From: Acidovorax sp.
Lineage (GTDB): Bacteria > Pseudomonadota > Gammaproteobacteria > Burkholderiales > Burkholderiaceae_C
Direction of reading: 5' to 3'
Assembly (NCBI RefSeq): GCF_016783915.1
Contig: NZ_JADHVT010000007.1
Location: 1 to 64,000 of the forward strand
DNA length: 64,000 bases
The translations under genes and the position numbers were made by a program. Positions 51,092-59,959 of the stretch are shown piece after piece. Within the stretch, counting starts at the first letter, position 1. Each line of letters begins with the position of its first letter. The notes beneath the pieces were generated by a model, which saw nothing but the letters and a program-made list of their open reading frames with translations, made no database searches and was not told where the DNA came from.

Positions 51092-52147
51092 TCAGAACGG
51101 CGCCGACTCCGGGTCCGTATCCACCGGTACCTCTTTGGGCCCGGTCACCACACCACCGCCAACGGTTTTGTGTGCGGGTGTGGATGGGGAAGGCGCTGAA
51201 GGTCGCGCGGCAGGAGCTGAGCTTGTCATAGCCACCGCCTTTGCCGCGCTGGCCACCCCACTCTCCGACTCCCCCCCCAGCGCCTCGATCAGGTCCGGAA
51301 TCAGCTTGACCAGCTCGCCCGTGGCAATCGCCACGTCAGTGTCAAACCCGCCGTCGTCCGCCTTGGTGCCTTCAAACACCGTGTCCAGAAACGACACTTT
51401 CTTGATCTGCAGGCCTTCGGTGAGCATGAAGCTCACACGGTCGTCCCAGGTGAGGGCGAGTTTGGTGGGCAGCTTGCCAGCGTCGATGTGGGCCTGCACC
51501 TCCTCGATGTCCAGTGGGTGGCGGGCGTAGCGCACCACGGCTTTTTCTTCGTTGGCGCTTTTCAGTTCGCACTCTCGGTCCACCGTGAAGCCTACGGGGG
51601 GCTCCTGTTCCTTGAGCCAGTGGGCCATGGCGGCTTGCGGGCTGGTCTGGGTGTCGAGCAGCGATACCGACAGGCCAGGCAGCGATTCGACCAGCAAGGT
51701 CACCACTTCATCGGCGCGGCCCTGGCTACCGGTGTCCAGCACCAGCAGACGCGAAGCGGTGTCGATCCAGATCCACATGGACCCCTGCTTGGTGAAGGCC
51801 ATGGGCAGCAGGTCCAGCTTGGCCTCGTCTTTCAGCTCCTTGCTTTCCTTCTTGCCGGGTTTGCGGCCAGTTTCCTTTTCGATGCGTTCGGCCTTTTCCT
51901 TCACCTTGCGGGCCAGCACGCTGCCGGGCAGCACCTTGGTCTCGACCATGAAGCGCAGGATCCACTGCCCGCCCACAGACTCGACCAAGGGGCCATGCAG
52001 TTCGCCCCGGGGCGGCACCCAGCCCAGCGACTTCTCCTGCGTGGCGCCACATTCCTGGAACGGGGCCTTGGCCAGGGCCTCTTCCACTTGCGTCAACTCG
52101 ACCTGCCATTGCGGGGCAATGCGGTACACGATCATGTTCTTGAACAC
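51092..52147 (-). CDS. rdgC: Recombination-associated protein RdgC
   Basis: A 351-residue ring-forming DNA-binding protein that limits RecA access to DNA ends and replication intermediates. I set the start at the GTG (52147), giving MFKNMIVYRIAPQWQ, which matches the RdgC N-terminus; the frame is open 24 codons further upstream without similarity. The family stretch WVPPRGELHGPLVESVGGQW, a coiled basic region (KVKEKAERIEKETGRK) and WIDTASRLLVLDTGSQGRAD are present. A 50-residue Ala/Ser/Pro-rich tail is not conserved. It lies about 1.1 kb from the proposed origin. Confidence 0.94.
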   Translation of the reverse strand: MFKNMIVYRIAPQWQVELTQVEEALAKAPFQECGATQEKSLGWVPPRGELHGPLVESVGGQWILRFMVETKVLPGSVLARKVKEKAERIEKETGRKPGKKESKELKDEAKLDLLPMAFTKQGSMWIWIDTASRLLVLDTGSQGRADEVVTLLVESLPGLSVSLLDTQTSPQAAMAHWLKEQEPPVGFTVDRECELKSANEEKAVVRYARHPLDIEEVQAHIDAGKLPTKLALTWDDRVSFMLTEGLQIKKVSFLDTVFEGTKADDGGFDTDVAIATGELVKLIPDLIEALGGESESGVASAAKAVAMTSSAPAARPSAPSPSTPAHKTVGGGVVTGPKEVPVDTDPESAPF

Positions 52148-52280
52148 GGAAAACCTTTGGTTGGGGTCGCTGCGAACAACGACACAGACACGGAACCCGC
52201 CATTGTCGGCGGTCGCCACGCAGGCGCCGGGCCGGTGGGGCGCTGACAGCCTTTGAGGGACCTTCAGGGGACTATGAACG

Positions 52281-52326
52281 CTATGCTTTCAATAGCAAAC
52301 AAGGCATAAGTGACTAGCGCATAGGC
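52281..52326. repeat. Dispersed intergenic palindromic repeat, copy 9
   Basis: TTTCAATAGCAAACAAGGC, ATAAGTGACTAGCGCATAGGC. It lies in the 345-base gap between the divergent rdgC and spy-like genes. The rest of that gap shows nothing else distinctive. Confidence 0.7.
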
Positions 52327-52492
52327 AGTGATTCGCCCAAATAATTGCCTGAAGCTGCTTTGCAAGCGTTCGCCACAACTTTACACAGCCTCACCCAACG
52401 CGCACGGTGGCGATACGTGAGCGGCAGACACTGGACCCCAATCGCTGAAACGGTCGTTGCAGCGAGCTCACCACAGTGAAAGGACTTCCACC

Positions 52493-53065
52493 ATGGCATC
52501 CCGTTTCTCCCACCACATCTCTCACCGCATTGCCGCCACCGCCCTGCTCGCCGCCATGGCGTTGCCCGTGCTGGCACAGCAGCCTCCTGCCACGCCTCCT
52601 GCATCACCCGCAGCCCCGGCCAAGGCCGCCGAGGGCCGCCATGAACGCCACCATGGCGACATGGCACAGCATCACGCCAAGCGGTTGGCAGACCTCAAGG
52701 CCCAGCTCAAACTGACCCCCGCCCAGGAACCCGCCTGGACCTCCTTCACCACCGCCATGCAACCCGGCGAACGCCCGGCCCGCCTGGACCGCCAGGACAT
52801 GGACAAGTTGACCACCCCTGAACGCATCGACCGCATGCGGGCACTGCGCGCCCAGCACGCTGCCGAAGCCGACCGCCGTGGCGAAGCCACCAAGACCTTC
52901 TATGCCACGCTGACCCCCGAGCAGCAAAAGACCTTTGACGCCAAGGCCCACCGGGGTCACCCCATGGGTGGCATGCGGGGTGGCGAAGGCCGCCACGGGC
53001 ACGGAGACCACCACGGCGGCATGCGCGGGGGCGAAGGCCGCCCAGCACCCGCTCCGGCCAAGTAA
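52493..53065 (+). CDS. Spy/CpxP-like LTXXQ-motif periplasmic protein
   Basis: A 190-residue exported protein. GAAAGGA lies 10 bp before the ATG; the signal peptide (ALLAAMALPVLAQ) is canonical. The mature protein is helical and has the two LTxxQ motifs of the Spy/CpxP family: LKLTPAQEPAW and ATLTPEQQKTF. A Pro/Ala linker precedes the domain; a His/Gly-rich tail (HRGHPMGGMRGGEGRHGHG) with several Gly-Gly-Met repeats follows and could bind metal. Spy-type proteins are ATP-independent periplasmic chaperones, typically induced by envelope stress or copper. It is followed by a strong terminator. Confidence 0.88.
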   Translation: MASRFSHHISHRIAATALLAAMALPVLAQQPPATPPASPAAPAKAAEGRHERHHGDMAQHHAKRLADLKAQLKLTPAQEPAWTSFTTAMQPGERPARLDRQDMDKLTTPERIDRMRALRAQHAAEADRRGEATKTFYATLTPEQQKTFDAKAHRGHPMGGMRGGEGRHGHGDHHGGMRGGEGRPAPAPAK

Positions 53066-53136
53066 GGCCCCAGGACAGGCCGACGCCTGACGATCGTGGG
53101 CGGCCAAGGCCCAGCCGGTACCCCTACACCGCCAAC

Positions 53137-53169
53137 CCGGCGTTCTTCACAGAACGCCGGGTTTTTTTG
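53137..53169 (+). terminator. Rho-independent terminator after the spy-like gene
   Basis: CCCGGCGTTCT-TCAC-AGAACGCCGGG followed by TTTTTTT, with an 11-bp stem. It marks the left border of the origin-like region. Confidence 0.9.
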
Positions 53170-53209
53170 TTGTGCGGCCAGCCCGATAGGGAGCAACGGA
53201 CCGCACAAC
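53169..53209. repeat. Inverted repeat at the edge of the origin-like region
   Basis: GTTGTGCGG and its exact complement CCGCACAAC lie 23 nt apart, between the spy terminator and the first DnaA box. Confidence 0.55.
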
Positions 53210-53219
53210 CCGACACGAC

Positions 53220-53442
53220 TGTGGATAACTCTGGGCACAGTTCTGGCACAACCAGGCAGTTATCCACACAAAAAGCCCCCGCCCGAAAGTTGTTGTCGGT
53301 GAGCCCCGCACTTTGTGCAAGCCGCCCCACATACTTTGCCGCGACGCAAGTGCGCGCCAGCATTGAAGAAAAAGCGCTTGTCCACACAAACAGGCGTTCT
53401 CTACTACTACTGCTATTTATATATAAAGCTATTAAAGAATAA
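53220..53442 (+). other. Origin unit A: DnaA boxes, DnaA-trio, AT-rich tract
   Basis: Box 53220-53228 is TTATCCACA on the minus strand; box 53260-53268 is TTATCCACA on plus; box 53378-53386 is TTGTCCACA on plus. Then 14 nt and CTACTACTACTGCTAT (53401-53416), continuing into TTATATATAAAG. The complementary strand of the triplets reads 3'-GAT-5' repeatedly, as DnaA-trios do. Confidence 0.78.
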
Positions 53443-53750
53443 CCAGAACCCCAACTCCGGGGTACCGATCACACGGCTGTGACATGCCGTTCTGCCCATG
53501 GGGGGCCTGCCATTAAGAACATCACCACCAGGCAGTGGTAACAACAGCTCCAACGGCTCTGCCGATCACTCATGCCCTCTGGGGTATCTACAGGAAGTTA
53601 TTGGCCGGTGACAACGGCGTTCCTACCTGGTGCGGGGGATGCGCCACACCAAGGTGCACAGCGCTGCATTGACCGTCATTCGTACCGGTTGGAACGACCC
53701 CGCCAGCTTCCCCACCCTGCGGCGGTACAGGAATCGTTGCATCACAAACC

Positions 53751-53817
53751 CTTATTGCTATTAATTTATGAGCAAACAAGGCATGTATTAGTAGCGCTAC
53801 CAGCCGTTTTGATCCAG
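53751..53817. repeat. Dispersed intergenic palindromic repeat, copy 10
   Basis: TTGCTATTAATTTATGAGC, AAACAAGGCATGTATTAG, TAGCGCTACCAGCCGTTTTG. It lies exactly between the two halves of the origin-like region. Confidence 0.72.
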
Positions 53818-53850
53818 ATTTTTGCCACCTATGCGCCCGGTGCGTAAAAC

Positions 53851-54060
53851 TGGGGATAGTTCTGGCACAACCGGGGGCTTATCCACAGAAAAGTGCGATC
53901 AGCACCTTTTGTCCCCGCTCGGACGACAACGGGAGCAGGGCTTGGTGCACAGGGTTGCTGGCAGGCTAAGTGCGCGCCAGTGCAGACAAAAATGCAGTTG
54001 TCCACACGCAAGACCGCCCTCTACTACTACGACTATGTATTTATAAAAGAAATAAGAAGA
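53851..54060 (+). other. Origin unit B: DnaA boxes, DnaA-trio, AT-rich tract
   Basis: The degenerate box 53851-53859 is CTATCCCCA on the minus strand; box 53879-53887 is TTATCCACA on plus; box 53998-54006 is TTGTCCACA on plus. Then 14 nt and CTACTACTACGACTAT (54021-54036), continuing into GTATTTATAAAAG. AGTTCTGGCACAACC and AAGTGCGCGCCAG are shared with unit A at matching positions; only about 12 bp are missing between its first two boxes. Confidence 0.75.
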
Positions 54061-54254
54061 AGACAGAGGACAACCATGCAGGGGATACCGGTCGGGAGTG
54101 GACCGAAGCGAAGCCGGTGCGCCAGAGGTACCTGTCCCATCACTCGAATGAACGGAAGGGCCTGAAAAGGTCGGGAAGGGCCGCGGACGAAAAAAAACAG
54201 GCCGGGGCCTGTGGTGTGGTGAAAAGCAGGCCCAGACAGGCCCCTGGAGGTCGC

Positions 54255-57200
54255 TTATCCCTGAGAGGTGCGCAGGAAGGCGTCCAGAACGTCCACAGAC
54301 AGCGCTCGGCTGAAGAGGTAGCCCTGGTAGAGCTGGCAGCCCGCGCGTGCCAGCAGCGCGCATTGCTCAGGGGTTTCCACGCCTTCTGCGATCACTTCCA
54401 GCCCCAGGCTGCGCGACAGCCCGATGATGGTGTCCACAATCGCGGCGTCGTTGGGGTCGGTCAGCAGGTCGCGTACAAAGCTCTGGTCGATCTTGAGCTG
54501 GTCGAGCGGCATGCGCTTCAGGTAGCTCAGGCTGGAGTACCCGGTGCCAAAGTCGTCCAGCGAGAAGCCCACCCCGTAGGACCGCAGCGCAGTCATGGTG
54601 GCGATGGTGGTCTCCATGTCTTCCACCAGCAGGCTTTCTGTCAGCTCCAGCTTGAGCTGGGCCGACGGCGCACCGGTGATGGCGAGCACACGTGCCACGT
54701 CATCCACAAAACTGGCGTGGCGGAACTGGCGCGAACTCACGTTGACGGCCATGGTCAGGTGCGACAGGGCTGGGTCGCTCTGCCAGCTGGCCAGCAGCTT
54801 GCACGCGGTGTGCAGCACCCAGCGGCCCAGCGGCAGGATGAGGCCGGTTTCTTCGGCCAGCGGGATGAACTGCGCGGGCGACACCATGCCGCGCTGCGGG
54901 TGGGCCCAGCGCACCAGCGCCTCCACCCCTACGCAGCGGCCCGACTGGTGGATCTGCGGCTGAAAGTGCAACAGGAACTCGTCCTGCGCCAGCGCAGAGC
55001 GCAGGTCGGTCTCCAGCCCGGCGCGCGCCGTGACCACGGCCTGCATATCGGGGTCAAAAAAGCGCAATGTATTGCGGCCGGCCGTCTTGGCCTGGTACAT
55101 GGCCAGGTCGGCCTGCTTGAGCAACTCGCCCACCGTGGTGTGCTCCCCGGTGAACGGCGCAATGCCAATGCTGGGCGTGCTGCGGTATTGGTAGCCCTGC
55201 AGCGCATAGGGTACGGCCAGCATGGCCAGGATTTTTTCGCCCACGCCCCGGGCGTGCAACGCCAGTTCATGCGGTTTGGGGCTGAGTTCTTCGAGCATGA
55301 CCACAAACTCATCGCCGCCCAGGCGGGCCACCGTGTCCACGCTGCGCACGCAGGTGTTCAGGCGATGCGCCACCTGTTGCAGCAGCAGGTCACCCTGGTC
55401 GTGGCCCAGGGTGTCGTTCAGGGTCTTGAAGTTGTCGAGGTCGATGAACAGCAGTGCCCCGCCCTGCTGGCGCCGCTGCGCTGTGGCCAGTGCCTGGTGC
55501 ATGCGGTCCATGAGCAGCATGCGGTTGGGCAGGCCGGTGAGCGCATCGTAGAACGCCAGGCGCTGGATCTCGCGCTCGCTGGCCTTGCGCTGGCGGATAT
55601 CGGTGTTGATGGCCAGGATGGACTGTGGCTGGCCGTCATCGCCACGCACCAGCGTCCAGCGGCCTTCCACCTCGATGGTGCTGCCGTCGCGGTGGCGCTG
55701 CACGATCTCGCCGGTCCACTCGCCCTGCTCCAGCACCGTCTGCGTGGCATGCCGGAAATGTGCAGGATCTTCATAGAGCAGCGTTTCAATCGACTGGCCC
55801 AGGGCCTGCAATTGCGACCAGCCGTACAAGCGCTCCGCACTCTTGTTCCAGAAGATGATGCGGTGTTCCAGGTCACGCACCAGGATGGCGTCCTGCGCCT
55901 TGTCCAGCAGCGATGCCTGGTGGCGAATGCGGGTGTCGGCCTGCTGCCGCTCGATCTCGGCCGATGCCCGCGAGGCAAAAATTTGCAGCGTGGAGGTGAT
56001 GAAATCCGTATCCGTAATGGCCTGCCGGAACAGCACGAACACAATGCCCACCACCTCGCCGTCGGCGTTGCACAGCTGCTGGCCCACATAGGCCTGGGCG
56101 CCCACCTGGCGCAGCACGGGGGCTTCGGGGTAGAGCTGCTGCACCTTGTCAGTCACCACATGGGTGCGCTGGGACATCAGCAACAGGCTGGGCGTGCCGG
56201 CCAGGCTGTATTCGTCGTTGGGCAGCATCTGGCCATCAAGCACGGCAGCCAGTGTCATCACCCTGGGAACTTCGCCCAGCGGCTGGGGGAGCAACTGCAC
56301 CACACAGCCACCCTGGGCGTCGAGTGCGTCGGCCATGTTGCGCACCAGCTGCACAAAAAACTCGGTGCCAGTGCTGGCTGACACCGCAGCCGCCACCTTG
56401 AGCACGGAGGCCTGCAACCGCTGCTGCGCCTTGTGTGCGCGCAGGCTGGTGATGCCGATGGCCAGGTCGTTGGACAGCTCCTCCAGCAGTGCCGCTTCTT
56501 CCGGGCTGATCTGCAGCACGTCGGGCGCGTACAGGTAGAGCAGGCCAAAGCTGCGTTCTTGTGCATGGTCGCGCGCATGTTCACGCAGCGGCAGGCAGAT
56601 CACACCGTGAAAGCCGTGTTCGAGCATGCGCTCGGTCCAGTCCGCAAAGTCGCCTTCGGTGCGGATGTCCTGCACGATCACCGGCTGGCCTGTTCGCACC
56701 GCAATGCCCGCCGGGCCACGGCCATAGGGGTCGTCGGCGGACCAGCTCAGTTGCAGGTTCTCCAGGTAGTTCTGGTTGTAGCCCGCATGGGCCACCGGGC
56801 GGATGGACTTGCGCTCATCGTCTAGCGCAAACCCCACCCAGCCCATGCGGTAGCCGCCGATCTCCACCGCAATCTGGCAGATGGATTGCAGCAACGCCGT
56901 CTCGGATGTGGCGCGTACCAGGGTCTCATTGCAGGCACTCAGCAGGCGCTGGGCTCGGCCCATGCGTGCCAGCTCGCGCTCTGTGCGCAGGCGTTCGGTC
57001 ACGTCGGTGGCCAGTACCTGGCGGGCCGGGCGTCCGTTGAAGCTGATGCTGCCCGCCGTGATCTCCACATCCATGAAGCTGCCGTCCTTCTTGATGTGGC
57101 GGCTGATGACAGGAGTGTTGCGCTGCTCCATCGGAACGGCGCGGATGTTGGCCTCGACGTTGGGGCGACGCTCAGCGGGCCACAGGTCGAGCATCGACAT

Positions 57201-59147
57201 GTTCAGCAGCTCGGCTTCGGTGTAGCCGTAGTGGCGCTCCATTGACCGGTTGACGGCCTGCAGCTGCAGGGTTTCACGGTCATACACCCACATGGGATGC
57301 GGGTGCTCGTCAAACAGCATGCGGTATTGCTGCTCGGACGCATGCAGCTGCCCGGCCACATGCCGCAACTGCACCATGGCACCCAGCGACTCGGTCAGGA
57401 TTTCCAGGTGCGCCACATCGCGGCGTGAAAACGCATTGACCTTGTCAGACGTGACCTTGAGCGACCCGACGATGGCGTCGCCGCTGCGCAGCGGCACCGC
57501 CATGACCGACCGCACGCCGTGGCGGTGGGGCATCGAAGCCATGTCCCAGCCCTCGGCCTCGGTGTCGTTGCACACCACGGTCTGGCCCTTGCTGAGCGCA
57601 GGCCACAGCAGGCTCTCATCCACCGCCAGAAGGTTTCCCACCGGGCGCACATGGTCACCGGCCGACGCCTGCGCCACCAGCTGGCGGCCTTGCAGCAGCT
57701 CCACCATGGCGCCGCGCGCTTCGGTCTGGCGCAGTACGGTGCTGGCCACCAGCTGCAGCACCTCGGGCAGCGGCATGTCCAGCGACGAGATACGTTGCTG
57801 CACCTGCAGCAGCTCGGCATGGTTCTGTGCGTCGCGCTGGGCGTCCAGGTCGGCCAGCTTCTGGGCGCTGATGTCGGTCATGCCACCCACCATGCGCACG
57901 GCCTTGCCCCGCAGGTCTCGGATCAGGAAACCACGGTCCAGCACCCAGGCGTAGCTGCCGTCATGGCGGCGAAACCGGTATTCGTCTGACCAATGGTTGG
58001 CAGTGCCGTTGATGGCAGCATGGATGCCTTCAAGCACTTTTTCACTCTCATCAGGGTGCAGCCGCAAGGTCCACGAGGTGCTGTCGGGCGGCAACTCGTC
58101 CAGGGGGACACCGAACAGGGTCTGTATGCCCTCGTTCCACCACATCGCATCGGTGTGCAGGTTCCAGTCCCATACCGCGTCTGCCGTGGCGCGCGAGACC
58201 AGGTGAAAGCGCTCTTCGCTTTCGCGGCGGGCCTGCCGGGCCTGGTGCTGGGCCGAGATGTCCTGGAATGCGCCCTGCACACGCACGATATGGCCTTCGC
58301 CATCACGTACTGCCTGCCCCGTCGTGCGGACCCAGAAATGCTGCGCAGCGGGTGTGACGAGTTCGGCTTCCAGGTCAAACGGCGTGCCGTATCGGATACA
58401 GCTCTCAAATGCCGCCAGCATGGCCTGCCTGTGGGGCGGCAGGTACAGCTCCAGGATATGTTCCACCGAACCCACGCGCCCCGCGATGCCGAAGGCGGCG
58501 GCGATCTCCTGCGACCAGTTCAGCTGCAGGCTGGGCAGCTCTACGATCCACCCGCCAATGCGGGCCATCTGCCCGGCCACGCGCAGGGTCTCGCTCTGGG
58601 CCACCAGCTCGGCATGCATCCTGTCGCGCTGCTGCACCAGGTCGGCCAGCACCTGCTTTTGGCGGCGCAGCTCCAGTTGCACCATGGCCTGCTCAGCCAG
58701 TATGCGCAGGCCCTGCAGCTGCTCGGCCTCGATGTGCCGGGGGATGGAGTCCAGTACCGCCAGAGTGCCCAGCGCCTGCCCTTCGGGTGTAATCAACGGC
58801 ACGCAGGCGTAAAAGCGCACATGGGGGTCCTGCGTGACCAGCGGGTTGTGGGCAAAAACCGGGTGCTTGTGGGTGTCGTTGACCACCATAGGCTCACGGC
58901 TGCCACTGAGTGCATGCGCGCAGAAAGCAATCGCGCGCTCGGTCTCCCTGAACGGCACGCCCACTGCGGCCTTGAACCACTGCCGGTCGCTGTCCACGAA
59001 GTTGACCACCGCCATGGGGCACTGGCACACGCGCGCCGCCAGCGTGACCAGCTGGTCAAAGCTGTCTTCTGCCGGTGTGTCGAGGATCGCGTAAGACTGC
59101 AGTGCCTGGAGCCGTGCGGCTTCTGCGGTGGCTTGCGCTGGTGGCAT
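54255..59147 (-). CDS. Multi-sensor GAF/PAS diguanylate cyclase-phosphodiesterase (GGDEF-EAL)
   Basis: A 1630-residue cytoplasmic protein with no transmembrane segment. Order: GAF (about 15-165; SYAILDTPAEDSFDQLVTLA is typical of its start), PAS (about 190-305), PAS (about 315-440; DAVWDWNLHTDAMWWNEG), GAF, PAS (about 610-730), GAF, GAF, PAS (about 1050-1165), GGDEF (about 1175-1340) and EAL (about 1370-1625). The cyclase site RLGGDEFV is intact, with an RxxD inhibitory site five residues before it (RSVD). The EAL signature GVEALVRW, DDFGTGYSSL and EGVET are also intact, so both c-di-GMP synthesis and breakdown are possible. Start at 59147 (MPPAQATAEAA); the frame is open 50 codons upstream without similarity. 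It borders the origin-like region. Confidence 0.93.
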   Translation of the reverse strand: MPPAQATAEAARLQALQSYAILDTPAEDSFDQLVTLAARVCQCPMAVVNFVDSDRQWFKAAVGVPFRETERAIAFCAHALSGSREPMVVNDTHKHPVFAHNPLVTQDPHVRFYACVPLITPEGQALGTLAVLDSIPRHIEAEQLQGLRILAEQAMVQLELRRQKQVLADLVQQRDRMHAELVAQSETLRVAGQMARIGGWIVELPSLQLNWSQEIAAAFGIAGRVGSVEHILELYLPPHRQAMLAAFESCIRYGTPFDLEAELVTPAAQHFWVRTTGQAVRDGEGHIVRVQGAFQDISAQHQARQARRESEERFHLVSRATADAVWDWNLHTDAMWWNEGIQTLFGVPLDELPPDSTSWTLRLHPDESEKVLEGIHAAINGTANHWSDEYRFRRHDGSYAWVLDRGFLIRDLRGKAVRMVGGMTDISAQKLADLDAQRDAQNHAELLQVQQRISSLDMPLPEVLQLVASTVLRQTEARGAMVELLQGRQLVAQASAGDHVRPVGNLLAVDESLLWPALSKGQTVVCNDTEAEGWDMASMPHRHGVRSVMAVPLRSGDAIVGSLKVTSDKVNAFSRRDVAHLEILTESLGAMVQLRHVAGQLHASEQQYRMLFDEHPHPMWVYDRETLQLQAVNRSMERHYGYTEAELLNMSMLDLWPAERRPNVEANIRAVPMEQRNTPVISRHIKKDGSFMDVEITAGSISFNGRPARQVLATDVTERLRTERELARMGRAQRLLSACNETLVRATSETALLQSICQIAVEIGGYRMGWVGFALDDERKSIRPVAHAGYNQNYLENLQLSWSADDPYGRGPAGIAVRTGQPVIVQDIRTEGDFADWTERMLEHGFHGVICLPLREHARDHAQERSFGLLYLYAPDVLQISPEEAALLEELSNDLAIGITSLRAHKAQQRLQASVLKVAAAVSASTGTEFFVQLVRNMADALDAQGGCVVQLLPQPLGEVPRVMTLAAVLDGQMLPNDEYSLAGTPSLLLMSQRTHVVTDKVQQLYPEAPVLRQVGAQAYVGQQLCNADGEVVGIVFVLFRQAITDTDFITSTLQIFASRASAEIERQQADTRIRHQASLLDKAQDAILVRDLEHRIIFWNKSAERLYGWSQLQALGQSIETLLYEDPAHFRHATQTVLEQGEWTGEIVQRHRDGSTIEVEGRWTLVRGDDGQPQSILAINTDIRQRKASEREIQRLAFYDALTGLPNRMLLMDRMHQALATAQRRQQGGALLFIDLDNFKTLNDTLGHDQGDLLLQQVAHRLNTCVRSVDTVARLGGDEFVVMLEELSPKPHELALHARGVGEKILAMLAVPYALQGYQYRSTPSIGIAPFTGEHTTVGELLKQADLAMYQAKTAGRNTLRFFDPDMQAVVTARAGLETDLRSALAQDEFLLHFQPQIHQSGRCVGVEALVRWAHPQRGMVSPAQFIPLAEETGLILPLGRWVLHTACKLLASWQSDPALSHLTMAVNVSSRQFRHASFVDDVARVLAITGAPSAQLKLELTESLLVEDMETTIATMTALRSYGVGFSLDDFGTGYSSLSYLKRMPLDQLKIDQSFVRDLLTDPNDAAIVDTIIGLSRSLGLEVIAEGVETPEQCALLARAGCQLYQGYLFSRALSVDVLDAFLRTSQG

Positions 59148-59457
59148 GGTCAGTCCACCGTGACGCTGCTGCGTGCGCACACACCCAGCCTGGTCAGGGC
59201 GACCATGGCATAGGCAGCGGGGCGGAGCAACGTCGGCAAGGCAATCGGGCAGTAGGTGGATGCGTGCAATGCGGCCACACCGCACACGTGGGTTCACAGG
59301 GCCATGGCCACTGTGTCAAAGAGTGTCAATGCTACACCGCACAGCCCCTGCTTGCGACGTGTGCCCATGGGGGTTTCTCCCAAAAAACACAGTGTTATTG
59401 CTTGGGGCAGTCACCCAGGCAACCTTCGCGCAGCGCGAGGCTTGCTAATGTGGCCCC
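59148..59457. promoter_or_regulatory. Divergent promoter region with a MerR-type dyad
   Basis: A 310-base gap between the GGDEF-EAL gene and a MerR regulator. Near its right end, CCTTCGCG-CAG-CGCGAGG (59423-59440) is an imperfect dyad of the size MerR proteins bind, 17 bp before the merR ATG; a TAATGT follows as a possible -10. The rest of the gap shows no repeat or RNA signal. Confidence 0.35.
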
Positions 59458-59913
59458 ATGCAGATTTCCGAACTCGCACAGCAGGCTGCGGTATCCGTCC
59501 ACGCGTTGCGCCACTACGAGCGGCTGGGGCTGATCCACCCCGAGCGCCGGGCCAATGGCTACCGCGACTACCCGGCCCCCATGCGGCGCGAAGTGGTGTT
59601 CATCGCCATGTCGCGCCAGCTGGGCTTCAGCCTGCCGCAAATTGCACTTCGCCTGGACGAATACCGCGCGGGCACGCTGGGCATTGACGACATGGTGCAG
59701 GCCTTGCAGGAGCGTGTGGACGCGATCGACCAGCAAATGACCGCGCTGCAGTCCCAAAAAACCACCGTGCAGGCGCACCAGGCCTGGTTGCGCGGCCAGT
59801 TGCTCACGAAGCAGCGATCAAAAACCCAGGGTCGGCAGACACCCTTGGGCGCAGCCACTGCATCTACCAAGCCCTGGCCGCGTGTGCGTGCCCCGTCAGC
59901 CCGCAAGCCCTAG
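59458..59913 (+). CDS. MerR family transcriptional regulator
   Basis: A 151-residue regulator. The HTH QISELAQQAAVSVHALRHYE with the following wing RRANGYRDY is canonical, then a helical segment VFIAMSRQLGFSLPQIALRL and a dimerisation coiled coil (LQERVDAIDQQMTALQSQK). No Cys cluster is present, so it does not sense metal through the usual site. The C-terminal 35 residues are basic and low-complexity. The start codon follows a very short leader. It lies 46 bp before a thioesterase-fold gene on the same strand and probably controls it. Confidence 0.88.
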   Translation: MQISELAQQAAVSVHALRHYERLGLIHPERRANGYRDYPAPMRREVVFIAMSRQLGFSLPQIALRLDEYRAGTLGIDDMVQALQERVDAIDQQMTALQSQKTTVQAHQAWLRGQLLTKQRSKTQGRQTPLGAATASTKPWPRVRAPSARKP

Positions 59914-59959
59914 ACCACTCGCAGCACCCAAACACCCCCATCCCCTGGAGACCACCGCC

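Larger units (their letters stand above)
53210..54060. other. Probable replication origin with duplicated unwinding unit
   Basis: This 850-base stretch has no gene. It contains five good DnaA boxes (three TTATCCACA, two TTGTCCACA), one degenerate box, two DnaA-trio-like CTACTACTAC tracts, two AT-rich segments and a copy of the dispersed palindromic repeat. Two units share the same order and spacing: the TTATCCACA-to-TTGTCCACA distance is 118 and 119 bp, and 14 nt separate the second box from the triplets in both. The arrangement matches the basal unwinding system described for bacterial oriC. The parABS genes, normally origin-proximal, lie about 35 kb away. dnaA is not in the window. It may be oriC itself or an ectopic DnaA-binding/unwinding locus. 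Confidence 0.72.

Noticed and set aside
53210-54060. Reading the repeated blocks as a CRISPR array or plasmid iterons
   Set aside because: There are only two copies, 620 bp apart, with no regular short spacing, no cas or rep gene nearby, and the shared blocks are DnaA boxes and triplets.
53970-56381. An 803-codon forward open frame overlapping the GGDEF-EAL gene
   Set aside because: It is the antisense of a clearly coding minus-strand gene in high-GC DNA. Its translation is rich in His/Gln/Gly/Arg without any domain, and it begins inside origin unit B.
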